This document shows, in pieces, positions 23,072 through 35,639 of a stretch of DNA of 64,000 bases. The DNA lies in NCBI GenBank assembly GCA_013350335.1, contig CM023540.1, positions 26,701,175 through 26,765,174 of the forward strand, given 5' to 3'. The translations under genes and the position numbers were made by a program. Source of the stretch: Chimonanthus salicifolius (lineage: Eukaryota; Streptophyta; Magnoliopsida; Laurales; Calycanthaceae). Within the stretch, counting starts at the first letter, position 1. Every line of letters starts with the position of its first letter. A model generated the notes under the pieces. It was not told where the DNA came from. It worked only from the letters and a program-made list of their open reading frames with translations, and ran no database searches.

Positions 23072-23868
23072 CAAAAGGAAACAGACCATGACAATGTTCT
23101 CTCTCATTTTTTCCTTAGGAACGCAGGAGAAGAAAAGGGAAGTGAATATGGAGAAGGTTACAGCTGAGGCATGGATGGTGGAAGCTCGCTTTTAAGAGAT
23201 GGAATGCTTTTCAAGAAGTCACGATATGATTTTTTTTATAATCAAAATGTTTTAAGTCCTGTATAGAAATTGACTAATCTTCAAAGCATCTACAAATTTC
23301 GTAAAGCGGATTAATGAAGTCACGATATAATCTTTTACTTAATTCTCTATGGAAATTTCATTCAGAAAATTACGTGCAGACAAACATCAATCATAGAAAT
23401 TTTACTATTGTCATTTGTAGGGATCTTCATAATCCCTTAGTCTCTATGTAAGAATAAAAACATTTGAATAAGAACTGCAAAATAAAGGAATCCTCATTTG
23501 GCATGTCCATGGTTTTAGAAGTTTTGAACTTTGTATGGGTTTGCAAGAAGCTTTTGCTCTCAATCAATTTCTCAAAATATTCAAACAATTAAAAAAAATA
23601 TTGATCATGTGAATTTTCAAGACTTTTTCAACCTCATAACATCACATTTTTTTTCAAACAACTCTTCTTTTCTTTTTGGGAAACCTTATATTTGATGGGG
23701 TCTTATTACTATCCTAAATTTATTCTTTCGTTGATGGAAGGCCTAAAGGAGAGAAAGCCCTGTTATGGAATCTAGACAAATGCATAAGAAAAAAGTTGTT
23801 AAAATATGAAAATAAATTTAGCAAATTTTAGATTAAAAAAAAATCACTGCAAAGAAACAAAACAGAGC
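22766..23868. other. Downstream of MIR319, no gene
   Basis: Probably includes the 3' part of the primary microRNA transcript. It holds a (CT)n run at about 23033-23066. No protein or other RNA gene recognised. Confidence 0.45.
23033..23066. repeat. (CT)n microsatellite
   Basis: An uninterrupted CT run of about 34 bp downstream of the MIR319 hairpin. Confidence 0.95.
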
Positions 23869-23893
23869 CTCGCCAGTTGGCAGGCTCAAGACT

Positions 23894-24020
23894 GTTGATT
23901 TTTGTGGCGTACATATAAATAGAAATAGACAAGCAGTCCAATGAGTCTTGTACCTATTGATTTTTGTGGTGTACATATAGAGAGAAATACTCAAGCAGTA
24001 TAATGAAGCTTGTATTGATC
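23894..24020. repeat. Two-copy tandem repeat, about 62 bp
   Basis: 'ttgatttttgtgg(c/t)gtacatata' followed by 'agaaata...caagcagt' and 'aatga' occurs twice in tandem with scattered substitutions. It is not assigned to a family. Confidence 0.8.
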
Positions 24021-24291
24021 AAACCAGGTTTGGATTGGAACCATTATCAAAGTCCAATTTAGGACAAATTAACTAAATGGCCGTCCACAATGAATTAATT
24101 GTGATTTTAAAAACCCATGCTTGAAGAATTTATAAATGTGTCATCTTAGTTCAGACTAATACAAAGAGTAGGTATCACGTGCAATGTTACAAATTTCAGT
24201 TAAAATTAAATTTTCAGTCTTTGAAGAAAAGAAAAAACCAAAATCCGTACACGGGTGAAATCATTGAAATTTTAAAAAATTAACCAAAATT

Positions 24292-24388
24292 TGAAATGGT
24301 TTAGCACTCTATTATAGGCTCTTTCTAGGTTTATAAAAGTTATATATAAACCTAGAAAGAGCCTATAATAGAGTGCTAAAGCATTTCA
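24292..24388. repeat. Near-perfect inverted repeat, 44-bp arms
   Basis: The arms 24292-24335 and 24345-24388 are complementary with a single mismatch (24299/24381); the inner 36 bp are perfect. The loop is 9 nt (24336-24344). It could be a very short MITE or the source of a hairpin RNA. The arms match no microRNA that I recognise. Confidence 0.9.
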
Positions 24389-24668
24389 TTTGACAATCCT
24401 TAATCATGAATTACCTAATAGCTAATGGTTTCTAACCTGACAATCCTTGCACTAGAATTGTATTCATATTCTCTAGTCACTAAAGCATTTAAAAAAATAA
24501 AAGAACTCCATATCTGACACGATAAAGGCAGTGCAACTCATGCCTTTCATGTTTGTAACTCTGTATTGCAAGACGAATTAGACTGCATTACAACAGAACC
24601 AAGTTTCCAGTCCGATGCCCGCATAAGCAATACTGGTCCCTCCATAAGATTGCCCGCAGACTCTACAC

Positions 24669-24849
24669 AGGGTGTTCAACTGAAAGACACTTTTGACTCA
24701 AGAACCAAAGGTTTCAGGTTCGAGTCCCATAATAACTCGATGCCATGACTTGAAGAGAGCTGCATGCATTCGGAATTTTACCCAACTCCCTCATACCAAG
24801 TGAGAAGTGAGAGTCTTGAGATTCTTCATCAGAAGGGAAAAAAAAAAAA
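24669..24849 (+). mobile_element. tRNA-derived SINE, copy 1
   Basis: The tRNA-like head has an A-box-like 'gtgttcaactgaaagacac' and a B-box 'aggttcgagtccc'. The body contains 'gcatgcattcggaattttaccca' and 'gagtcttgagattcttc', and a poly-A tail ends at 24849. The same blocks occur in reverse at 28270-28455, so this is a family. It is not a functional tRNA gene: the acceptor stem and cloverleaf are incomplete. Confidence 0.75.
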
Positions 24850-26980
24850 GACAAGCTTGCCCAGGAGTGTTCTTACTAAAAAACATGCAGCACACACGAA
24901 AACGGATTTGTAATCAAAAGCTAGTATGTTCTTTTGTCATTATGAGAGACTGAGCAGTCTAAATAAAATTATAAGATTACAATTTTAAGGGTGATTTGGC
25001 CGTAGTTTTAACAATGGCCTTAGGCGTTGCATTTCAATCCATGAGTATCTGCTGGGTTTGCCTATACAGTATCTCATGACGCACTTCGACAATAATTATG
25101 TAATGCAATAAGCATATTTTAGCCATTGATTGTTAAAAAATTAAAATTGGATATCATTTTCTGAAAAATGTTTCAGGTAGCCATCTCTACATATCACCTT
25201 GGATGCATCAGCAAACCAAGTTTTAAATCCACAGATTTGACTAAAAAAGATGTAAATAGATATCCAAAATCCAAAAGCATCTGACCAATACAAGTGGATT
25301 TGAATGCAAACTTTAGATCTGTTAAACTTTTTCCAAGTCCAAATCCAAAATTAAAATCAGCTTGTTTGTTTTATGCAGATTTGGACCTAGAAAGCTAATC
25401 CATATGGAGGCATTTCACCTTATGCCAGAAAAAGTCATCAGCCATCACGATCCATTATCTATGTACAACTCTTTCCTACTGTTTTGAGAAGGGTTACTGA
25501 GCTGAATGAGAAACAACGAAACTATACAAATATTAGTTGTCCAGAAACATTATGAGCAACCAATGGGACGAAAAACCGAGTGATTCAATCAATGACCAAA
25601 GGCATGAGATATTAAAAGCAGGGCAACATAATCTTTTATAAAAGCAGATGCAGGGCAACATTACCCTTTATAAAAGCAGATGCAGGGCAACATTTGATCC
25701 AATCTCAAATGAAAATATAAAGGGGGTCACCTTCTATTAAGGTAATGGAAAAATATGAAATTTAGGATGCAACTTAAGTGGCTCCAGTGGTGGCTGGATT
25801 CTCACGGCTGGTCCAACCATAGAGCTGCTTCTCAAATGGTTTTTCTACAAGACTACAACTAATGTGGCTTCAGACACAGCCAGCACAAGGTTGCTACTTA
25901 ACCATCTTCTTTGTAGTAAGCCATTACAATCATGACAAAAGGAGAAACTTATTACATGCAAGTGTTGTTGAAATTAATTAAAAATTATCACCAGAATATG
26001 CCATGTATATTATTTCAAACCATAACAAAGTTCAGAATGCTGAAAGTTAAAAATAAGAGAAAATGGAGTAACAGTTTGTACCTCGCCTCTCCACCTACAG
26101 CACTCACAGGCAGTTGGGACACACCTGCAAGAAGGGAGCAGGAAAATATTGTCTTTCAGTTGTTAAATTTTATGTACATTTCCTCCACGAGGATGCAATG
26201 CTACTAGTATCTTTAATGGCATGCCTTCACACAGGACATATCATCTTATAGCATCAAGAAATCAGAAGCACTGACAGCATAACATGAACAACAGAAATTT
26301 ATAGACCACAATCCAGTATCCATTCACGACAGCGTGATAAGGGACCCAAGGGAATAAACTTGGTAAGATCTACTGATGAACTCCTTCAAAGTCCTAAATC
26401 TATAGCAGACAACCACCAAAAGTAGAAAATCTTCACCCCTTGTATATGATGTAACACATTCCACAGCAATCAGTGTGATGCTTGAATTTCACTAATCTAA
26501 CATGTTCTCAATAAGCCTGAGAACAAGAGACCCCAGAACTAATTTCTAATTGCCATGGTATTTGACAACCCTTTAAGTTTTCTTTGTTCTCTCCTAATTA
26601 GACTTTAACAAGTTGATGACATGAAATGGTTCCATTATTTTTCTGTTTTTTGCCGTGTGCTACAAATCAGTTTAAAAGGCAGTAAATGGCAAATAATTTT
26701 TCATTCTGTGAAGGCCCTGGACCCAACTCTTCATTTGCTCAAATGTTTTCTTGGAAAACCCAAAATACCTTGTTAATCTTTGGAAAATATCTAGTTCAGC
26801 AAAGATTGGGCAATTTCCACCTTCAGCAATTTTAGACTTCTAACTCACATATTAACTGATCGGGCATCAAGTCTCCCAAGTTGAAGAGAGCTCATCTTCA
26901 AGTCATTGATGCATCTTGTGTCTGTTAATACTCTCTATTATGGTTTCCCTCTGAATAGACTAGGTACAGTGACATTCTCT
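24850..26980. other. Intergenic, no gene recognised
   Basis: Moderate base composition but only short open frames. It contains a three-copy tandem repeat at 25620-25695. I could not identify a coding or RNA gene. Confidence 0.4.
25617..25695. repeat. Three-copy tandem repeat, about 35 bp
   Basis: 'gcagggcaacat(aa/ta)..cttttataaaagcagat' is repeated about two and a half times, each copy beginning 'gcagggcaaca'. Confidence 0.85.
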
Positions 26981-26999
26981 TCAATGCATCTTCCACGTC

Positions 27000-27168
27000 A
27001 ACTGTTGAATTGGGAGAAATCCACTTAATTAAATGAGCTATCTTGATTCAGGAGCTTGGATTATTTGTATTGATGCTTATGTGTATTTTTTATTTGATTT
27101 CTTCTGTTTGTATTCTTTGTGCTCTGTAGCATATTCTTGTTTCTTTCTTCTTAATAAAATCATCTTCT
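27000..27168 (+). mobile_element. Possible LINE or retrogene 3' end
   Basis: Ends in 'cttcttaataaaatcatcttctc' followed by a poly-A run at about 27170-27178, the usual look of a reverse-transcribed 3' end. The upstream sequence holds no recognisable reverse transcriptase. Weak call. Confidence 0.35.
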
Positions 27169-27205
27169 CAAAAAAAAATAACAATAATTAAAAAAGAGTT
27201 CAGGA

Positions 27206-28612
27206 AGGCTATCTATGGCCTCAAGCAATCCTAGGTTTGTAAAACAGGGGGAACAAGGGTTGGTCTGCAAAATCAAAAAGGTTATCAATGGCCTCGAGCA
27301 ATCTCCACAGGCATGGTTCGATAAATTCAGCAATGAATTATTTAGGTGTGCCTTTTCTCACTGTCAGGCAAATCATCATGTGTTTGTTTATCACGTCAAC
27401 TATATTGTGATGTTTTTAATTGTTTATGTTGATGATATTGTGCTTACTAAGAACAATGCTCCATCTATTAATGCATTGAAAGATTGTTTATGACACTCAT
27501 TTGATATCAAATATTTGGAGCCACTCAGCTCTTTCCTTGGGATTGAAGTTGCTCATTCCTCTAAGGAGCTTTTTCTCTCTCAAAGGAAATGCGCCCTTAG
27601 GTCCCTTACAAGACACAGGATATTCTGGATGTAAACTAACAGACAATCCTCTTGATGTCAATACTAAACTTTCTGCAACAAATGGGACCCCAATAGATGG
27701 CCCACATTTTATCAGAAACTAGTGGACAAACTTATTTATCTAATCATCACCCGATCCAATTTATCATATGTTGTTAGAGAAGTCAGTCAATTTATAAATG
27801 CTCCGCATGAGGCTCAATTTATAAATGCTCCGCATGAGGCCCATCTTCAAGTTGTTCTTCGGATCCATCGCTATCTTAAGGTTCACCCCGGATGAAGTTT
27901 GTTTTATAAACATCAATCTCAATTCGTAATTCGAGGTTACTCCAATGCTGATTAGATTGATTCTCCTAACGGTCGTCGCTCAACCACAGGCTATTGGATT
28001 CTTTTAGGATCTCATCTAATCTCTTGGCGTAGCAAGAAACAGATTGTTGTTTATTCTAGTGCAGAGATTGAATATCGAGCCATGGCTAATACTAGCTGTG
28101 AATTACTATGGTTCCAGCAATTTCTAACTGAGTTGGGTTTTGCATCCTCTAAACCATTATTGATTTTTGAGATAATTAGGCCGCAATCAATATTGCATCC
28201 AAGCATGTGTTCCAAAAGTGCAGAAAGCATTTTGAAGTTGATAGTCATTTTCTTCATCATCATGTTTCCACAGGTAATATTTTTTTTTATGACGAAGAAA
28301 CTCAAGACCCCCACCTCCCCCTGAGTACAAGGACATTGGGTAAAACTCTGGATGCACGCAGCCCACCACAAGCCACAGGCATCAGATGACTACGGGACTC
28401 AAACCTGAGACCTTTGGTTGCAAAGCCAAAGTGTCTGCCAATTGAGCTATCTCGTGTGAGGTGTTTCTGTGAGTCATATTCTCACTCCTTATTTGCAATT
28501 TAAGGATCAACTTATTGATATGCCCACTAAGGCCATCTTTCAGTCACAACTGGATGACGTATTAAGCAAGTAGAGCTTAGTCGATATCTTCTCACCAGCT
28601 TGAGGAGGAGTC
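27206..28612 (+). pseudogene. Ty1/copia pol remnant (RT and RNase H)
   Basis: The reading shifts among frames but conserves copia landmarks in order: 'KVINGLEQSPQAWFDKFS' of reverse transcriptase, the catalytic-type 'LIVYVDDIVLT', then 'PLDVNTKLS', 'SNLSYVVREVSQF', the RNase H signature 'RRSTTGYWILLGSHLISW' with 'SSAEIEYRAMA', and the C-terminal 'QLIDMPTKA'. Gag, protease, integrase and the start of the RT are missing. Stops, frameshifts, a 27-bp tandem duplication at 27789-27842 and an inserted SINE at 28270-28455 disrupt it. It cannot make a functional polyprotein. Confidence 0.9.
28270..28455 (-). mobile_element. tRNA-derived SINE, copy 2, nested in copia
   Basis: On the minus strand the head reads 'gatagctcaattggcagac' (A box) and 'aggtttgagtcccg' (B box). 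The body contains 'gcgtgcatccagagttttac' and 'ggggtcttgagtttcttcg', and the A-rich tail lies at the low-coordinate end. It interrupts the RNase H portion of the copia remnant: recognisable RNase H residues end at 28275 and resume at about 28456. It is therefore younger than the copia element. The target duplication is not clear. Confidence 0.85.
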
Positions 28613-28613
28613 T

Positions 28614-28858
28614 TGTAGATCGTGTTGTAACATGAACGTGTCTTTTTTCCTCTTAAGGAAAGAGTTCTATTCCTTTTGTATAGTCTCTCAAACTATCTTA
28701 TGTATGAGAGTTGACTTTCCTTTTCTATTGTATTTTGCATCTATAAAAAAAATCCTCTTTATAGTTTCAAATACAAGAACATAGAATCTACAAGAGAGTT
28801 ATCTCTCTCAAATCTTCCCTTTTTCTTTCATTACTTTCTTTTCTCCTTGGTTTTCACA
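28614..28858 (+). mobile_element. Probable 3' LTR of the copia remnant
   Basis: Follows directly on a polypurine-type run (gcttgaggaggag) after the RNase H region. It starts TGTAGATCG and ends TTTTCACA. It contains a TATA-like 'ctataaaaaaaatcc' and U5-type CT-rich sequence. No 5' LTR is present in the window. Boundaries are approximate. Confidence 0.6.
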
Positions 28859-31800
28859 TTAACGCATAAATCCTATGTTTTGGGATTGTCCGATTCCAAC
28901 ACACAAATTCTTATTCACGCATCATATATGGCGACAATGATTCGCATGTTAAGATGAATGTGTGCTCTAACAAGAAAAGATAGATTTAGAAATGAATGCA
29001 TGAGTAATGACACAAATACATGAAAGCAATATCATGAATACCATCATCAAGATATTATTGACCAAAGATAATAAAATATCAAGATCATTCAAATGGAGTT
29101 TTAACCGTGACGTTACCAAGAAAATCTCAAAAAATATAATACTTAAATTAATAAAATATAGTGAATGAATATACAGATAAAATGACACTTGAAATTGAAA
29201 TAACCATTAATGATTTTGTCATTAGAGTTTAAATATACTGTTTTAGGTTAGAAAACTGGAAAATAAGGAAAAAATTAATCAAAGTGAAGCTTGGGAGGAA
29301 GCAAGGGCATAATGAGAAAATCCAACAAAAAATCGTGATAAAAAGTGTTGATACTTTGTAATTATCGTGGTAACTAAAAGTTACTACCAGTGGACGATAA
29401 TATCATAATAACCAAAATACTGCCAATATTTGTTACGTTACATGAGTGAACTTAAAGGTTGCTCTTATAGATTTTTTTGGAAAAAAAAAATGGTGATGTC
29501 AGTTAAGATGGTTTAGACACATCTACATAAAACTAAAAACAACCCCCATACAAAAAGTCAAACAAAGGGTTTCTTTTGTAGGTGATTCATGATGGAATGA
29601 GAATGGTTTTCATTCAGAATGAAAACAATTCCTCCTTTTCAAGAAGATTCAAAAACTAGAATCAAAGTCATTTTTGAATGGCCTTTAAGGTATTCCATGA
29701 CTGCCAAACACAGTAACCTTTTTTTCAAAACCACTCCCTTCTATTATTATTTTTTTAAAAGGTAATGCACTCCCTTCTAATTTTATCTTTTAATGTTACA
29801 ATGCACATCCATATCACCATACACATCTATATAGCATAAGAATCAACTCCATATAGCATAATAAGTCTTATTGCCATATTATAGAATTGTCACTTCAATT
29901 TTCATGGCACTCTTCTATCAAAAAACACTATACCAGCTTGCTACACTTGCCACCATCTACCCATCCTACTACTTATGAGTTATGTCCAAAGCAAATCCTT
30001 CATTTGACTCTATAGTTGCACCTTGATTGTAGCTTATCATTATATGAACCATGTCATTTTCAATTTTAATCAATTCAACTTCACAATCTATGATATACAC
30101 ACAGTCCAAAGTAGGCACTTTCACAGTGTCGTGTCAAATACATGTCAGATACTTCATCTTTATGTAGTAAATCCATGTCCTTGTTGCATCCAACCGTGAC
30201 CTCACTGTATACATGCCATGTCTGGGCATCATGGTTCACAATTCTAAGATTCACTTAAGTTGTAATCCTATATGTTCTTCATTCTAAAAATTTCAAACAA
30301 ATGACCTCAAAAAGCTTTATTCCACAATTCCATCCTTATCTATTGTTTCTAATTGTGCCAAAGCTATCTTTTTTCAAATTTGAAGGATAAGGTTCTTCCT
30401 ACAGCAACCAAAGAATTTTTTTCCCATCTTCATGAACCTTGCAAGAGAAGGGTCTTTTCAGACAAACATAAAAGAGCTTCTCAGGTGGCAGAAGAATGTT
30501 AAGAGTTAAAGGGGCAAAGGAAAGTCAGAAGAGATGATAGATAATAGGAAGAGATGACAATGGGCAAGATCAACAACGAGCTGCAAGATTGACAATCATA
30601 AATCAAGAAAATGAAAGAAATCAAGAATAATAATCGTAAATGGCAAGGCGGTCTCTTTGGCCTCAATAACAATGAGTATATCAAGGAATTCCCTCAATTT
30701 CAGACCCCTCCCCAAAGAATCAACCTGACAGTGGATCGACAAGAAGATACACAGATGATTAAAAAAGGCATCCAGATGTCCCCTTTTTTTTCATTTTCCA
30801 AAAAAGAAATTTGTAATTTTTGCTTGGATTCCATCAAAGTACTCTTAGCCAAATGAACCTAAAGCTCCTAAAAAGTACTCTTAGCCAAATGACCAGACAA
30901 CAGTCTACTCACTCATCTCCACTTCACCCACCATATTTATTCATCTAATTTGTGATACCTTCTCAAGCCCTCCTTTTGTTTTTGTTCAGGCTCCAAAACA
31001 TCAAAACCACCAAATAATAGTACTAACTACTAAGTGATTGTCAACTTAGATCAGTTCATCCTCTGAGTATTGGATTCTCTAATCTGGCACTCCAGACAGC
31101 TGTACCTTAATTTTGCAATTGTTCATATACGATTGTGCTTGTTATCGAACACTACCTTTTCATAGGCATCATGTACATTTTAGCCTTCGACATGAACAGG
31201 CTTTGACTTAATCATTTGTCATCCAGATTCATTTGGAATTTGATGTATTAGATCAACAACTGTTGGTAGGCATATATTAACAATCAAAGCAACAAAACAC
31301 AGGTTCACATCAATATAGAATTCTCCCAAAAAGCATACACGTCAATGTGCTTGAACCCAATAAAGATATGAGACACCCGTATCACAATTCCAAAACCTAA
31401 GATTTGAGGATTTGACATTACATTGGAATTAACTTAAAATCATTATTTCTAAAGCAAAATAAATACCATGTAAAAATAACCATAATAGAACAATGTACAA
31501 ATTTTGGCCAAAACAATCATATGACAACAATACACTACCTTCCAACAAAACAGTCAATCACATCCAGTACATATTACAGTGGATTTTGATATCAATGTGC
31601 AACTCATCACTTGATGTTTGGGGTTAATTTTTTTTTTTCTTTTTTTTTTGGTTTGGGGTGGGGGGGGGAGAGAGATTCCAAGCATCTTCAATAAGGAATG
31701 TGTGTTGCGTCAAAATTGTCATGTACTGTATGTGAAATGTGGAGACCATTGCCTAGAAAGTTTCAACTTTGACAATCACACCACCCAATCCAATGATTAA

Positions 31801-32003
31801 AACCCATATGGTACATCACAGAATCAAAATTATTATTATTATTATTATTATGATTATTATATAAAGATGATGAATTAGTAGCCCCAACTTCCTCGGCATT
31901 TGAACATATTAGAACAAGAAGTGAGCAGAAAAAATTAATAGCAGCACGTAAAAATTAAGGAACCAGGAAAAAAAAAAACGACCTCATCCTGAAGCCAGAG
32001 GAA
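28859..32003. other. Intergenic, no gene recognised
   Basis: AT-rich with only short frames. It holds a 21-bp direct repeat ('aaagtactcttagccaaatga' type) near 30837 and 30872, a poly-T/poly-G tract at 31627-31670 and an (ATT)n run at 31828-31850. The right end would contain the NDUFB10 3' UTR. Confidence 0.45.
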
Positions 32004-32586
32004 TTAATCTGAAACCTTAGGGCCTGCAACCAGTATAATGAAAAGAGAAAGAAACTAAAAATGGTTAGCATCTTGAATTAATAGAGGCAAAATAAAATAG
32101 GGGAAAAGGAAAAAGACAAGTGATTGGGCACCCATGTTTCCTTGACCGGATAGAAGAAACGTCGCTCATACATTTAGCATTTTTACCATTCAAAACTGTG
32201 ACAACAGTATAAAGACAAATGCTACCATTCTAATAAAAACATGGTGTTCCAATCAATCAATGATGAAAAGGAAACCCTAGAAATAGAAACGAAAGGGACA
32301 GACCGTGGAGCGCCGGAGGACGGGTGTCCTTGCCCCATCCGATGCCGCGGGTAGACTCGAGGTATTGCTGGACGAGGTGACGGCATTTCTGGAGGTGGTT
32401 GACTCCTTCGATGCGGTAGCACCATTTGAGCTTCTCACGCAGGATTTTAGCAGTCTCGATGTCGATCCATTTCTCCCTCACCAAGTGCTCTCGGTACTCC
32501 AGCATCGCCACCGGATCCCCATATGGGTTGCTCGGATCGAAGTCCGGAGGCCCCTCTTCGAACTCGACTCCCCCCTTCCGAACCAT
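32004..32586 (-). CDS. NDUFB10: NADH dehydrogenase [ubiquinone] 1 beta subcomplex subunit 10 (PDSW)
   Basis: An accessory subunit of the membrane arm of mitochondrial respiratory complex I, without catalytic residues of its own. The CDS is complement(join(32004..32023,32304..32586)), 100 aa. The protein carries the family blocks 'FEEGPPDFDPSNPYGDPVAM', 'EYREHLVREKWIDIETAKIL', 'KWCYRIEGVNHLQKCRHLVQ' and 'STRGIGWGKD', including Cys 57 and Cys 68 of the cysteine pattern kept in plant PDSW. I chose the start at 32586 because MVRKGG corresponds to MGRKKG in Arabidopsis; an upstream in-frame ATG at 32649 adds unconserved residues. The intron is phase 1 after LHG. The second exon adds only PKVSD before the stop, and the usual acidic plant tail (PKPEAVEAE type) is shortened. 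Confidence in the family is very high; the last exon rests on splice consensus and the conserved G-P-K. Confidence 0.95.
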
Positions 32587-35500
32587 ATTCTCTCTCTGTC
32601 CCGCTCTAAACACACTAGAATCCAAAAACGGTAAATTCAGAGCCTTCACAGATCAATTTATTCAGGGGAACAGGCGAGTGTTCATTCGACCTGAACCATT
32701 TTTTAAGATATATATATATAATCGAATAATACTCAATTTTAAAATTATCTTAAAATATTTGTCTCATTTATATTATATTGATATAAAGTATGATGAAAAT
32801 AGATAAAATCATATAGAGTACTAATTTGCATAAAAAGTTCTTTTAAAAATACAAATATTTTAAATAAAATAATTAAAATGGGACGGAGGAAGTAATTTAG
32901 AAAAGTGGTTCTCTATTCTCTTAAAAAATATTTTCATTTCATAAAATATATTTTTTTATTTTAACTACAACATTACTTAAATATATGTTAATCACTAAAA
33001 GAGAGAGAAATAGAAATATTATTGTATAAATTAGGATTAAACAAAAATTCAACTTTTTATATTATCATAACAAAAAATATAAAATTTTAAAATGTAATGT
33101 TTTTATAAATCCTAGATAGATGCAATTTTTTAAAATTCAAATGTATGTAAAAGATGAATGGGTGTTTACTTGTGTCCATCCTTTATATCATGTGTGTGAG
33201 AACATGAGCTTTGGGTAAGAAATCTTGGTCCAAAAAGAGTAGCAACTAATCTAGGATGACTAGTTAATGCACAGAGGCATGAGTAATTGTTGCACTTATC
33301 TCATGATAATTCTACTTGTCCACAATAGTGTATCAAAATCAAAATCAACACTAATGCATTATGACATATAAAAAGAAATAGAAAATGAATAAACATTGAG
33401 ACATAACAAAATAGAAGAAAGACCCCCACCTCAGACAGAATCACAGAAGATTGAAGAAAGAAGAGATAATGATAAATAACCAACCAAAGAGAGACAAAAA
33501 TAAAATAAATTTCAATAATCACTTTGTAATTCATCACTTTTACACCAAGTCATGTTTAAAGATGTCAAAACATCATCAAAACTTAACTTTCCTCTTAAGA
33601 AAATTGTCTTGATTTACGTATGTAAAGATTAACCTTATTTAAAACAATTACAGTTTAAAATAAACTCTCTTTGAACTTTCTAACTTGATCTAGAAAAGTA
33701 GCAAAAATATATATTTAATAACATGATAAGCATGACTCACTACTCCATTTAAATCAATTGTCTTATAAAGACACTAATGGTCCCACTACACCAGACACTT
33801 TCATCAGAGCAATATCAAATCGAAGAGAGAATACATGCTCATGGTGTGAGAAGACAAGGCATTAGTACAGGATTATTGAGAGAAAATGAGTTTCTTTTGT
33901 CCAATATGCAAGAAGAATATAAAGACCAATGAAATGATGAAATGCACAGAGAATATGGAATGATTAAATTAATCATTACTCATGAGGATAAAGCAGTTCC
34001 TAAGCAAAAATGAAAATATCCTTACTTGAGTAGAGCAATGGGAAATAAATTATTAGAAACCACAGATGGTTGATATGTATCTTAATCGTAGTCGATCATG
34101 AGCTAGGTCCTCAAGAACAAGTAGAGGATGTATCTCATTTTGAAGCACGTTTCGAGGAAGATTTATAAAACCATTTCACACAGAAGTCTCATTGTTGACT
34201 TAGGTGTTTCTTTTCTATTTTTCTTACATACGAAAGAGTGTGAATCTTTAGTTAAAAAATCCTTTGTCGGAAAAAAAAGTAACAAATTGATCTAGGATGA
34301 CTCACTTAATAGGTTATGAACAAGCATCATACATGCTTGGAATATGAAGATGATGATCCTATGGTTTTGTAACACTGAGTACCCTAATCTCAATTGAACT
34401 TCAAGGTGTACAAAGCTATTTGACGACTTTTAGAATCTAAACTAGCATGACCAGCATGCTCTACACATGTTACTGCTTAAAATTTGAATTGACCTACTTG
34501 AATATGTTTCCAATGCTAATCGATACATTTTAATGAAAAATCATGAATGTCTCATGCAAGAATCCATTGTATAATTCAGTCCAATGTAAGATTTTCAAAT
34601 AAAAGTTTGAATAAAGTTATGAGAATTGGTTTCAAGAGAAATATTATACATAGAGTTGTTCTTAGAGTTTCACATTGCCCTTTTGCATAGCCATTTATTA
34701 CTTCAAAATCGAAACTCATGCAAATCTTTTCTTTTTGAGCTAAAAATGGCAAAGAACTTATGTGTATATCTCACTTTTTATAGAAAAAAAATTGCAAGGT
34801 ATAAAAAAAATTATAGATCTTGAATATCAAACTAAAATGCTATCATTGACCAAATCTTGATAGTCCACATAAAAGAAACTAAGATTGGAATAAACAACAG
34901 AAGAAAAAAATTCTATAAAGATAAATGGAAGAAAATATTTGGATAAAGATCGAAGAAAAAGTTTATAGCAAAGTAAAAAATAAAGGAAAAAACTCAAGTG
35001 AAGAAGTAATATTTAGTTGAAGAAATCTACTAATGTCATCCAACAGATCTTATTTTTTATTTTTATTTAACCTATAAAAGATCAATTGCCCTAATTAAAA
35101 GTATACTTAATTAGTTATAACTGCACTAAATTTTACTCCAAAACTCAATTTTTAAGTACATGATTTTAACGGTGATTTTAACCATTAATTACATATCGAA
35201 TCGAATCGTATCTAAATTGCACGTACAACATAAGAATCGAGAGTTTTGGAGACATTTCCATAATTCCATCCCAAGTCCAAACACCACTTTCACCGCTCAC
35301 ATTTTTCAAAAAAGATTCTACATACATTAATAATACAAAATATAAATAAATTATATATTTTTAAAATTATTTTACCAATTATATTTGATTTTCAAAATCT
35401 CATAAAGAAATGAATGCTTGAATTTAAGCCTCTAAACAATTTAAAATCATAGTTTAAATTGGGTGATATAATATTCTTTAATAATATAATAAATGTATAT

Positions 35501-35610
35501 TTAAACCCTCACTCATAAAATAGATCATGCAGTTTCATTACACGCCACCTGTAACGCTTTTATGCTGTTGTTATGGTACAGAAAAACACGTGAGTTACGT
35601 TAGAGTTATT
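32587..35610. other. AT-rich intergenic, no gene recognised
   Basis: The first bases would hold the NDUFB10 promoter. Two segments, about 33180-33290 and 34220-34330, share 'aa.tgatctaggatgact' context and may be remnants of a dispersed repeat. No open frame is convincing. 'acacgtgag' at about 35587, a G-box, lies just before the candidate KH leader exon. Confidence 0.4.
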
Positions 35611-35639
35611 TCTTTCCAAAGGGTACCAAGATGAGAGAA

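Noticed and set aside
24690..24735. tRNA-like A and B boxes
   Set aside because: Part of a SINE: the acceptor stem and anticodon arm do not close, and the body and poly-A tail follow.
28390..28455. tRNA-like sequence on the minus strand
   Set aside because: The head of the nested SINE; not a complete cloverleaf.
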